Part shown: positions 33,964-41,662 of the stretch, piece after piece | Position numbering within the stretch: the first letter of the stretch is position 1 | How the letters are laid out: the number at the start of each line of letters is the position of its first letter | NCBI RefSeq assembly: GCF_018617395.1 | Contig: NZ_JACSKC010000001.1 | Span: 806,001-870,000, forward strand | DNA length: 64,000 bases | Direction of reading: 5' to 3' | Source: Exiguobacterium sp. s48 | GTDB taxonomy: Bacteria; Bacillota; Bacilli; Exiguobacteriales; Exiguobacteriaceae | Notes under the pieces: model-generated | What the model saw: the letters and a program-made list of their open reading frames with translations, nothing else | The model's database searches: none | What the model was told of the DNA's origin: nothing | Program-made: the position numbers and the translations under genes

Positions 33964-35306
33964 AAACTCTTTATACGCGAATCATCGTGACGATGTTTTT
34001 GATTTTACTTTTATCAGGGGCAATCTCCTTATTGGTCAGTAATGTCGCTTACTATACGTGGTGGCAACCATCCTATAGCGAGAAAACGGAACGGGTCGCC
34101 AAAATGGCAGAGTCGTATATTGAGGAACATACCGACTTAGATCATGATGCCTTCTACACCTTTTTAGCCGCGACCGGATATCAATTGGTCGTCGTGGACG
34201 CAACGAACGAGCGCCAACGATTTGGCGGTGAGTTTCGAGACGAGACCATCTCTGATTCGGTAGTCCAATCTGTACGGAATGGGTCACCCTATCAAGGAAT
34301 GCGTGACTTCCCGTTTCATCTCTTCTTGCTCGGATTGTTCGATAACGAATTAAAGAACACATATGGATTTACACTTGAAAACGGAGACGTCATCTTTATC
34401 CGTCCGGATTTGAGTGCCCAAATCCGCGAACTACATCTGTTCGTCGGTCTATTTTTTGCGCTCGTCACGCTATTAGCATTTGGCTTGATCGCCATTTCGA
34501 CAAGGTCCCTCGTCCGTCCGTTACAGACGCTCACGAAAGCAACCACATCCGTCGCCATGCGTAAAGCTCCGGAACACCTCCCCATCGAGCGACAAGATGA
34601 AATTGGGACGTTGGCACGTCAATTTCAATATATGTCGAATGAGATTGATCGGACAGAAGCGAGACAACGGCGATTTGTTTCGAATGTCTCCCATGAATTT
34701 CAATCTCCGTTGACCTCCCTAGTTGGGTATGCTGAGAAATTGTCTGACGAAACCGAAGGAGAATCGAAGGAATATGCGCTTGTCATTGAGCAGGAAACGA
34801 AGCGTCTGTCCCAATTGACGAAACAACTCCTGCTGTTATCACGATTGGATGAAAACCCACCAATCCTCGAGACAAATGTGAATGTGCTGCAATCAGTATC
34901 CGAAGTCATTCAAATGAACGCCTTCGCCCTTGATCAAAAAGGAATTGCCGTCGTTACCGATATTCCACAGGATGCGGAATTGATGAGCGATCCGGTTCTA
35001 CTCGCACAAGTTTGGAACAACTTACTGGTGAACGCCATCCATGCTTCACATGATGGAGGTACCATCCACATCACTTGTACGCTTGACCCAGGTCTCGTCA
35101 TCTCGTTCACGGATGAAGGGATTGGAATGGACGAGGAGACGAAAGAGCACCTCTTCGATCGCTTCTATCGCGGTGACAAAGCTCGAACGAGTCAGGGGAC
35201 CGGTCTCGGTCTCGCCATCACATCAGATATCATCGAATTACATGGTGGAAAGATTACAGTCGAATCAAGCATAGGAATCGGTACCACGATTCATCTACAT
35301 TTTTGA
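33960..35306 (+). CDS. hssS: Sensor histidine kinase HssS (heme sensing)
   Basis: Membrane kinase of 448 residues: helix 1 (about 7-30), extracellular sensor of 125 residues (with FPFHLFLLGLFDNELKNTYGF, as in S. aureus HssS), helix 2 (about 158-180), HAMP, phospho-His245 in SHEFQSPLTSL (Gln replaces the usual Lys/Arg), N box LLVNAIHAS, and G boxes FTDEGIGMDEE and GTGLGLAI. Overlaps hssR by four bases. Heme itself as ligand is from the Staphylococcus system. Confidence 0.85.
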   Translation: MKTLYTRIIVTMFLILLLSGAISLLVSNVAYYTWWQPSYSEKTERVAKMAESYIEEHTDLDHDAFYTFLAATGYQLVVVDATNERQRFGGEFRDETISDSVVQSVRNGSPYQGMRDFPFHLFLLGLFDNELKNTYGFTLENGDVIFIRPDLSAQIRELHLFVGLFFALVTLLAFGLIAISTRSLVRPLQTLTKATTSVAMRKAPEHLPIERQDEIGTLARQFQYMSNEIDRTEARQRRFVSNVSHEFQSPLTSLVGYAEKLSDETEGESKEYALVIEQETKRLSQLTKQLLLLSRLDENPPILETNVNVLQSVSEVIQMNAFALDQKGIAVVTDIPQDAELMSDPVLLAQVWNNLLVNAIHASHDGGTIHITCTLDPGLVISFTDEGIGMDEETKEHLFDRFYRGDKARTSQGTGLGLAITSDIIELHGGKITVESSIGIGTTIHLHF

Positions 35307-35310
35307 TGTC

Positions 35311-35330
35311 GTTCATATTCTGTTCATAAA
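35311..35330 (+). promoter_or_regulatory. HssR-binding direct repeat
   Basis: GTTCATATT at 35311-35319, two bases (CT), then GTTCATAAA at 35322-35330. This matches the HssR direct repeat GTTCATATT-N2-GTTCATATT described for the Staphylococcus hrtAB promoter, with one half differing in the last two bases. It lies 45 bases before hrtB, where activator binding is expected. Confidence 0.8.
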
Positions 35331-35374
35331 GATTGCTTACACTTCCTTCATCAGCACTTGAAGGAGGTTTTTTT

Positions 35375-36388
35375 ATGCAGTTAGGTTGGAAAGAGATGTG
35401 GCGACAGAAAAGAAAATTTTCCATGTTGTTCGTCATCACATTATTGATTGTCATGTTGACGACGCTCATCACAGGGCTAGCAGACGGCCTCGCATATGAT
35501 AACGGTTCTGCTCTGCATGAATTGAATGCTACGACCTATCGACTAGATCCGGACTCAGAAGGTCAATTGACACGATCGTTCATCGAGGTCACGAAGGATA
35601 CATCAAAAGAGACGATGAGCGTCCGACCGCTAACGGTCACCATTGACGGTAAAAAAGAAGAGGTGACACTATTCGCTCTTCCAAAAGATAGCAATATCGG
35701 TCCTGTTTCCCCCCTTAGAAAAGGTGAGGTTGTTTTCGATCCTAGTCTTTCAGAAAATCTTAGACCAGGTGATCCGTTGATCGACTTCGCTTCCAACTAC
35801 CGGTTTACGATTGCCGGTGAGTCACTAGGACGCTATAGTCATGGACCAGTGATGTACACGACGAATGAGACGTGGTTCGATTATTTAAATCATTCCGAAC
35901 AACGTCCATATGTATCTGCTGAGATTGGAACGGAATCTACGGTATCCGATGCGCTCGTCATGAGTCAACAAGATTTGATTGAGTCGGTCCCTGGATATAG
36001 TGCCGAACAAAGTACGTTCACAATGATGCGTGCCTTTCTGCTCGTAATAGGAACGTTTATTTTGACCGCCTTCTTTTATTTATTCACGCTTCAAAAATTA
36101 CCTGAACTCGGAATTCTGAAGGCAATCGGTTTATCACCACGCGTCATCGGACGTGCACTGCTCTTTCAGGTCATCGTCATCGTTTCCGCAGCAGTCGCCA
36201 CGTCGATTGGGATCATGTACATCGTCGACGCGTTGATTCCATCGACCCTACCGTTTCTTGTTGACTTCGGTCATGTCGCGCTATTCGGCTCCATGTTCAT
36301 CTTTTTATCGGTTATCGGCGCATTGCTACCGTTATGGAAACTCCGTCAAGTCGACGCAATTGAAATCATAGGAGGAAAAGCATCATGA
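35375..36388 (+). CDS. hrtB: Heme efflux ABC transporter permease HrtB
   Basis: FtsX/MacB-type permease of 337 residues: helix 1 at about 20-40, a 200-residue extracellular domain, then three helices (about 225-245, 270-295, 300-322). LGWKEMWRQKRKF at the start, SVPGYSAEQSTFTMMRAFL and LGILKAIGLSP match HrtB. ATG at 35375 has AAGGAGG nine bases upstream. Overlaps hrtA by four bases. Extracts heme from the membrane (family knowledge). Confidence 0.85.
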   Translation: MQLGWKEMWRQKRKFSMLFVITLLIVMLTTLITGLADGLAYDNGSALHELNATTYRLDPDSEGQLTRSFIEVTKDTSKETMSVRPLTVTIDGKKEEVTLFALPKDSNIGPVSPLRKGEVVFDPSLSENLRPGDPLIDFASNYRFTIAGESLGRYSHGPVMYTTNETWFDYLNHSEQRPYVSAEIGTESTVSDALVMSQQDLIESVPGYSAEQSTFTMMRAFLLVIGTFILTAFFYLFTLQKLPELGILKAIGLSPRVIGRALLFQVIVIVSAAVATSIGIMYIVDALIPSTLPFLVDFGHVALFGSMFIFLSVIGALLPLWKLRQVDAIEIIGGKAS

Positions 36389-37065
36389 GGTTAAGCCATG
36401 TATCACATCAGTTTGACGGTCATCTCGTATTGAATGACATCGAGTTACATGTATCACCAGGCGAATGTGTCGCCATTGTCGGTCCGAGTGGCAGCGGGAA
36501 GAGTACGTTGTTATACATCCTCGGTCTATTGCGAAAACCAGATCAAGGAGCATTCTTCATGGACGAACGCGACGTGTTCGAATTGGATGAGGAAGAACTT
36601 CGTCTGTTACGCCTACATGAAGTCGGGTTCGTGTTTCAGCAGGCTCATCTGATTCCCTACTTGACGGTGCTAGAACAACTTGAACTGATTCAGGAGAAAA
36701 GAAAAATCGATGCGAAACAACTATTGACCAACCTCGGCTTAGGACACCGTCTGCACCAACTCCCGACGACCTTATCAGGAGGTGAAAAGCAACGAGTCGC
36801 CGTCGCACGGGCGTTGGTCAACTCCCCGCAGCTCATTTTGGCAGATGAACCGACAGCGAGTCTAGACTATGAGAATGGACGTCGTGTGATGGAACTATTA
36901 GCCGAACAGGCTCATGAAGAAGGGAGACGTGTCGTCGTCATCACACATGATGAACGGATGCTCGATGTGTGTGATCGTGTCCTTCGCGTGATTGACGGTA
37001 CCTTGACCGAAGTCAACAAGGAAGAACGGCATCACGAAGACAGATTTGATGCAATTGATAAGTGA
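36385..37065 (+). CDS. hrtA: Heme efflux ABC transporter ATP-binding protein HrtA
   Basis: ABC ATPase of 226 residues. Walker A GPSGSGKS at 33-40, Q-loop FVFQQAHLIPYL, signature LSGGEKQRVAVARAL, Walker B LILADEPTASLD and the switch HDERML. Powers HrtB as a MacB-type mechanotransmission pump. Its last 53 bases overlap the opposite-strand hypothetical gene below. Confidence 0.85.
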   Translation: MRLSHVSHQFDGHLVLNDIELHVSPGECVAIVGPSGSGKSTLLYILGLLRKPDQGAFFMDERDVFELDEEELRLLRLHEVGFVFQQAHLIPYLTVLEQLELIQEKRKIDAKQLLTNLGLGHRLHQLPTTLSGGEKQRVAVARALVNSPQLILADEPTASLDYENGRRVMELLAEQAHEEGRRVVVITHDERMLDVCDRVLRVIDGTLTEVNKEERHHEDRFDAIDK

Positions 37066-37423
37066 GCCATCCACCCAGGCGAATGGTGACGCTGATTGCC
37101 CCCTCCTCCGAGACGGCCGCTTCTTCAATCGTCATCAGTCGTTCGGTGATATGATTCGATTCGAGTTGAATCCCCGAGAGGCAGGAGAATGCGCGGACGA
37201 TTTCAGCCGGTCGACACCCGACTAGACGCGCAATCTCTTGAACCTCGGTCAGGAGGGTCGTTTTGTTATAGAAAAAGTAACGGTCTAGCAACAAGTCGAA
37301 CACCAGACCGACCACTCGATCATCTCCCTCGCACGTCCATGAAAATGTTACTCCTCGATCTAGTGTCCCCTCCCGATTGCTCAGTACTTGTTGAATCATT
37401 TGAAAGATATCTATCCTCCCCAT
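37013..37423 (-). CDS. Hypothetical protein overlapping hrtA tail
   Basis: About 136 residues, soluble, with a helical centre (TLLTEVQEIARLVGCRPAEIVRAFSCLSGIQ) and beta-rich C-terminus (AISVTIRLGGWLTYQLHQICLR). ATG at 37423 has GAGAGGTGAGG upstream. The convergent 53-base overlap with hrtA is unusual. The possible winged-helix-like centre is a guess. Moderately sure it is real. Confidence 0.5.
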   Translation of the reverse strand: MGRIDIFQMIQQVLSNREGTLDRGVTFSWTCEGDDRVVGLVFDLLLDRYFFYNKTTLLTEVQEIARLVGCRPAEIVRAFSCLSGIQLESNHITERLMTIEEAAVSEEGAISVTIRLGGWLTYQLHQICLRDAVLPC

Positions 37424-37600
37424 AACATCCCTCACCTCTCTTAATTGTCACTTCATGATATCGCTAATGAGCACGTCGCTCGAAGCATCGTGTTGTCTTG
37501 ATGATAGCCGTTTATGCTACTTATACTTCCTTCTTATGTAAGAAAAGAGGACCTCATCTGTATCTTTCGGGTACAATAACGATGAAAGGGGTCGGTCTTT

Positions 37601-38524
37601 TTGAAACGAAAATGGCAAATTGGATTAGCATCATTATTCACAGGTTATTATGCGGTCAGTTATTACGCCTTTAAGCGAATGACGAGAGGAAAGCGGAAGA
37701 CACCGGAGATGTTACTTGCTCCGTATACGGATGAGGATCGTACATTCTATCATGACGTCCCATTCGAGCATGTCTCGATTCAATCGCGCGATGCTTACCG
37801 TCTCTACGGTCGTATTTATCGGAATGAAGGTTCCACAAAATGGATTGTATTCGTCCATGGATATACGGCATCTCATAGTTTCATGGCACCTCACCTCGCC
37901 ATGTTTCACCGGCTTGGATTCAACTTACTCGCCGTCGATTTACGTTCACATGGGGAGTCTGAAGGAGTGTACGCATCATATGGGTATCACGAAAAAATCG
38001 ATATGATCGATTGGGTCGACTGGTTAAGAGAAAATGAAACGGTCGAGACGGTCGGTCTCCATGGTGTGTCGATGGGCGCTGCGACCGTTTTACAGACGAC
38101 CCCGCTCACCGAAGTAGATTTCACTATCGCGGAGTGTCCGTTTGATGATATGAAACAGCTGATGCGTTATCAATTGAAGGAGTTACACCATATCCCTGCC
38201 GAGCTTTTCCTACCAGGGATCAATTATTTCTTATGGTCTCGCGCCGGGTTCACCATGAATCAAGTTCAGCCTAAAAAGGCCGTCACAGAAACGACGACCC
38301 CTATCTTGTTCGTTCACGGCTCAAAAGACGACTTCGTTCCAACTTGGATGTCAGTCGAGATGAACGCTTTAAACCGGACAAACGATATAAAATTGATTGA
38401 CGGTGCCGAACATACCGATTGTATCATCAAGGACGCTCCTGGCTACGAAGAGGCAGTCACTCACTTTTTGTATCGACATGGATTGGGCCCGCAATCAAGT
38501 CAAGGAGTACATGTATCACCATAA
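37601..38524 (+). CDS. Alpha/beta hydrolase, membrane-anchored
   Basis: Hydrolase of 307 residues with an N-terminal hydrophobic helix (about 7-22). Nucleophile elbow GVSMGAATV (Ser near 156), oxyanion HGYTASH and catalytic-His region GAEHTDCI; acid likely in HGSKDDFVP. Resembles B. subtilis YqkD/YfhR-type esterases. TTG start with GAAAGGGGTCGG. Its last 68 bases overlap the opposite CPBP protease gene. Substrate unknown. Confidence 0.82.
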   Translation: MKRKWQIGLASLFTGYYAVSYYAFKRMTRGKRKTPEMLLAPYTDEDRTFYHDVPFEHVSIQSRDAYRLYGRIYRNEGSTKWIVFVHGYTASHSFMAPHLAMFHRLGFNLLAVDLRSHGESEGVYASYGYHEKIDMIDWVDWLRENETVETVGLHGVSMGAATVLQTTPLTEVDFTIAECPFDDMKQLMRYQLKELHHIPAELFLPGINYFLWSRAGFTMNQVQPKKAVTETTTPILFVHGSKDDFVPTWMSVEMNALNRTNDIKLIDGAEHTDCIIKDAPGYEEAVTHFLYRHGLGPQSSQGVHVSP

Positions 38525-39152
38525 CCGGCCATAATACACCCATCCCTAAATAAAGGAGAGCGAGTCCGAAACCGACGACGCCCGTCGTGAGGACTCCTTT
38601 AATCCCTTGATAGGCGTGGGCCATACCGAACAGTGCACCTCCGATGACGGCGAGCGTCAGGTTCGGCGCTTCTATATAGAGCGTGATCGTATACAAGAGC
38701 ACTCCTCTGAAAATGAATTCCTCGGTCACGCCAGCAGTGACCGAGACGGCACTCCAAGCCTGTTCTTCAGATTTAGTTCGGGGGAGGAGCAGTTTCTCTA
38801 AGTCTAGTTCATAGTATGGGCGCAAGGTATTGCGAAGTTTGGCAGAAGTTTTGACTAGTAAATAGAAGACGAGCGTAAAGGTAACAAGGATGCATGATAA
38901 ATAAAAGACTTGCCATGCCCCTTCGTTGCCGGGTTCTGGTGCCAACCTTAATCCAACTTGAGATGGCGGTACTTGAAATAAGAATATGAGGGCAACGATT
39001 AATAAACTGAGCCCCCAAGCTGATTTCACAGTCTGTTCATATACCCAAGTACGTCCTTTCGTTTCGATTAAGGGGCGAATTAATCTCGCATTGAAGATTT
39101 GAACAATCAGCATATAGCCGATGATGGCTGAAAAAACGAGTCGTTCGAGCAT
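38457..39152 (-). CDS. CPBP family intramembrane glutamic protease
   Basis: Polytopic protein of 231 residues (six to seven helices) of the CAAX protease/bacteriocin-processing family. Motif 1 EEFIFRG (Glu144, Glu145, Arg149), motif 2 FGMAHAYQG and a later His in VIHVLLDL complete the catalytic set. Overlaps the convergent hydrolase by 68 bases. Substrate unknown; such genes often accompany peptide or bacteriocin systems, but none is adjacent. Confidence 0.85.
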   Translation of the reverse strand: MLERLVFSAIIGYMLIVQIFNARLIRPLIETKGRTWVYEQTVKSAWGLSLLIVALIFLFQVPPSQVGLRLAPEPGNEGAWQVFYLSCILVTFTLVFYLLVKTSAKLRNTLRPYYELDLEKLLLPRTKSEEQAWSAVSVTAGVTEEFIFRGVLLYTITLYIEAPNLTLAVIGGALFGMAHAYQGIKGVLTTGVVGFGLALLYLGMGVLWPVMVIHVLLDLIAGPIHVDTKSE

Positions 39153-39229
39153 CCATATCCACTCCTGTCCTTCCTCTTAGCTATATGCTACACTATTCGG
39201 GTATTGTCTAAAAGCTAGGAGGCGGTATC

Positions 39230-39922
39230 TTGAAGCGAATGATGCTGCGACTGACCGGTTTCATCATTGTACTCGTGCTATTGCTCGGTGCAGTCGGCTG
39301 GCTCGGTCAACATGATAAAGTGAATAATGGATTATATCGTGTGTACTACGGGGAACATGGTGTCCCGAATACACATATCGACATCTATCAAGACGCGGCT
39401 GAAACGTACGACGTCGATTGGCGATTACTTGCAGCCGTACATCGTGTAGAGACGATCTTTTCGCATAGTTCTTCGATGCGATCATCTGTCGGTGCAATCG
39501 GTCCCTTTCAATTCATGCCTCGTACGTGGCTAGGATGGGAATATGATACCGATGACGTAAAAGGCGATGTCCCAGAAGACGAAGTCGATTTGACAGACCT
39601 CTCATTGATTGAACAATATGGAGGACTCGGTCGCGATGGCAATGGGGATGGAAAAGCAGATCCACATAGCTTGGTTGATTCTGCCCATACAGCGGCGTAT
39701 TATTTAAGTGAGCATGGAGGCAGAACATCTGATTCGATCTCATCGATTCGTAACGCCATCTATGAATACAACCGAAGTGAGCAGTACGTCAATGATGTGA
39801 TGACATACTTCGAAAACTATGAATCCGGGATTACGTATATGCCAGATGAACGTGACACATTTAGTCAACATGTCGCTTATTACACAATTCGTTATATCGA
39901 GTGGTTTAAGACACTCGGCTGA
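39230..39922 (+). CDS. Membrane-anchored lytic transglycosylase / lysozyme-like protein
   Basis: Protein of 230 residues: hydrophobic anchor (about 6-25), then a lysozyme-like fold. DWRLLAAVHRVETIF carries the candidate catalytic Glu, followed by SSVGAIGPFQFMPRTWLGW, the Slt/CwlT motif (GxxGxxQFMPxTW). A Dx-rich loop (RDGNGDGKADPHSLVDSAHTAAYYL) resembles a calcium-binding EF-hand-like site. TTG start after AGGAGGCGG. Cleaves peptidoglycan glycan strands (inference). Confidence 0.85.
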   Translation: MKRMMLRLTGFIIVLVLLLGAVGWLGQHDKVNNGLYRVYYGEHGVPNTHIDIYQDAAETYDVDWRLLAAVHRVETIFSHSSSMRSSVGAIGPFQFMPRTWLGWEYDTDDVKGDVPEDEVDLTDLSLIEQYGGLGRDGNGDGKADPHSLVDSAHTAAYYLSEHGGRTSDSISSIRNAIYEYNRSEQYVNDVMTYFENYESGITYMPDERDTFSQHVAYYTIRYIEWFKTLG

Positions 39923-39950
39923 TGCTTACATGAAAAAGTGAGGAATGGAA

Positions 39951-40538
39951 ATGAATACGCATGTAGAAGAAGTAACCATCCGCGTCAAATCAATCTTCAA
40001 TGAAGATAAAACGAAACGTTATATGCGAACGTATGAATTTACCGACGTGGAGGACGGGGTCATCTGCGCCGTCATCATTTATTCACCGCGGATGAGCGAT
40101 GCCTTTTTGTCTGGCACGACAACACAGCGTGCTTATATGCTGATGCAAAATCATTTGACCCAACCAATACGAGAGATGCGTGTCATCAGCCTCGTTCCGA
40201 CGCTCGCCGTCAATGATAATCTTCCATATGTGGAATCACAGCTCGATGAGACGAACTATCATTACGTCGAAGAGACGCTTCAAGAAGTAGAGGCCAGTGG
40301 CGGGATGATTATCGTCGGTTGGGGCTCACCAGGTCGATTGATGCACCACGCGACTTCTTATAAGTCGCTCTTTGCGGATTATGAGGCAAATATGTATTGC
40401 ATCGGTACAACAGCTAAAGGCGAACCACAACAGATTCGAATGGCGAATGAAAACACCGTCCTTGAGGCGTTCAACAATGAATCGGTCAAACCGAAGTTCC
40501 GTATCGTGAAAGAAACGAAGAAAGACGACTCTCCGTGA
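39951..40538 (+). CDS. DUF1643-like hypothetical protein
   Basis: About 195 residues, soluble, no clear catalytic motif: alternating strands and helices, including IIYSPRMSDAFLSGTTTQRAYMLM, IREMRVISLVPTLAVNDN and a Rossmann-like GGMIIVGWGSPG. The order (SP-x-SDA-x-TT, ISLVP-x-N, VGWGxxG) resembles DUF1643, but the match is by memory. ATG at 39951 has GTGAGG upstream. Ends in hairpins shared with the following intergenic repeats. Confidence 0.5.
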   Translation: MNTHVEEVTIRVKSIFNEDKTKRYMRTYEFTDVEDGVICAVIIYSPRMSDAFLSGTTTQRAYMLMQNHLTQPIREMRVISLVPTLAVNDNLPYVESQLDETNYHYVEETLQEVEASGGMIIVGWGSPGRLMHHATSYKSLFADYEANMYCIGTTAKGEPQQIRMANENTVLEAFNNESVKPKFRIVKETKKDDSP

Positions 40539-40544
40539 GTCGTC
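40524..40544 (+). repeat. Copy 1 of a 21-base terminator-like hairpin
   Basis: GACGACTC-TCCGT-GAGTCGTC, perfect 8-bp arms. It overlaps the stop codon of the DUF1643-like gene (40536-40538). The identical sequence recurs at 40904-40924. Confidence 0.75.
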
Positions 40545-40558
40545 TCAGGCTGTTGATG

Positions 40559-40593
40559 AATCAAATCGCCATGTGCGATTTGATTCTTTTTTT
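40559..40593 (+). terminator. Intrinsic terminator
   Basis: AATCAAATCGC/GCGATTTGATT, 11-bp stem, then CTTTTTTT. Ends the DUF1643-like transcript. Confidence 0.85.
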
Positions 40594-40756
40594 ATGTTTA
40601 ACGAGATTGAGGCATTCTGTGCGAAGTGGACGTAACGTTTACCAACTTATTTCTTCGCTTAGACCGTTTCGAAGAATAGATCAGGCTATTTCTTTGGAAG
40701 ACGAGGCGCCAGAGAAAATAGCTAAATGAGCACTACAAGTGTTGGCCATTCTTGTG

Positions 40757-40877
40757 ACTCGTCCTACGGCGCCCCGACTCCTACAGGAACGCGATCCAAC
40801 GGAGACCCAGCAGCGACTTCAGTCGCGATGCGGCTCCGGGATTGCCTGTGGAAAGCGTGGGCGCCTGAAGGACGAGT
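40757..40877. repeat. Interspersed intergenic repeat (Bacillaceae-type)
   Basis: A 121-base element bounded by ACTCGTCCT (40757-40765) and its inverse AGGACGAGT (40869-40877), with inner GGCGCCCC/GGGCGCC, GACTCCTACAGGAAC, GAGACCCAGCAGC and GGATTGCCTGTGGAAAGCG. The order (tcctgc-gggt-agactc ... gagacccc-gc ... gtggaaagcg) matches a GC-rich repeat family I know from Bacillus-like intergenic regions. No coding potential seen. The preceding 40594-40756 holds no gene I can support. Confidence 0.6.
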
Positions 40878-40903
40878 TCGAACATGTTATTTGTCAACAA
40901 GCT

Positions 40904-40924
40904 GACGACTCTCCGTGAGTCGTC
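40904..40924. repeat. Copy 2 of the 21-base hairpin
   Basis: Identical to copy 1 at 40524-40544, followed here by TTTT on the plus strand. It sits just downstream of the stop codon of the minus-strand ECF permease and can terminate it. Confidence 0.75.
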
Positions 40925-40927
40925 TTT

Positions 40928-41662
40928 TCATATGCCGATCCAAATGGAAAGGCCGAACAGTATGAAGAATATACCGGACCACATGTAGTCGGACGATTTG
41001 ATGTCAATCCGCTCATAGACGGTCCGTTTTCCACTTGTGAACCCCCTCGCCTCCATGGAGAAGGCGACACGTTCAGCACGTCGAATCGAACCTGCCAACA
41101 GCGGGAGAAGTAGTTTCGGTACATGTCGGATCCGTTCCCATTTCGTATCGAGCGGAACACCGCGAAGACGATGCGCGTATTGAAGCTGATGCATCTCCTG
41201 TTGCATCAACGGGAGGAAACGGAATCCGACGAGCGCGCTATAGGCAATCGTCGGCGAAAGCCTCGCCTGTTGCATCAAACTCATGACGAAACGTTTCGAA
41301 TCGGTCGTCAACATGAAGAGCAGGGACAACACGGTAAACGCCAATACACGCAGACTAAGAGACGTAGCGACGCGTGCCTCTTCTTTTGAGATATCTTGAC
41401 CGAGAAGCGTCACCCACGTCTCTCCCCCGAGCTCCTTCCCAAACACGAGCGTCGTCCAAAACGTCCCGAGCGCCGTGACGAGAAATGGGATCAAGAACAG
41501 GCTCCACTTCTTCCAGGACACATCTGTCGCCAGCAATTGAATCGTCAACGTACCGACGATGATGACGAGCGGGGTCCACGGGTTATAAAACATGGCCAGC
41601 CCGAACATGATGATCGTCATCGTCCCAAACTTGATCGTCGGATTCATATCATGGAGTGACAT
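40928..41662 (-). CDS. ykoC: ECF transporter T component, YkoC-like
   Basis: EcfT-type transmembrane subunit of 244 residues with four to five helices and the two Ala-Arg-Gly-like coupling motifs of the family: ALVGFRFLPLM region and SMEARGFTSGKRT. ATG at 41662 follows GGGAGG and overlaps the ATPase gene by 19 bases. Last gene of the TPP-controlled ykoFEDC operon for thiamine or hydroxymethylpyrimidine uptake. Confidence 0.88.
   Translation of the reverse strand: MSLHDMNPTIKFGTMTIIMFGLAMFYNPWTPLVIIVGTLTIQLLATDVSWKKWSLFLIPFLVTALGTFWTTLVFGKELGGETWVTLLGQDISKEEARVATSLSLRVLAFTVLSLLFMLTTDSKRFVMSLMQQARLSPTIAYSALVGFRFLPLMQQEMHQLQYAHRLRGVPLDTKWERIRHVPKLLLPLLAGSIRRAERVAFSMEARGFTSGKRTVYERIDIKSSDYMWSGIFFILFGLSIWIGI

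Noticed and set aside
40535-40729. Small plus-strand frame after the DUF1643-like gene
   Set aside because: It runs through a strong terminator and has no ribosome site.
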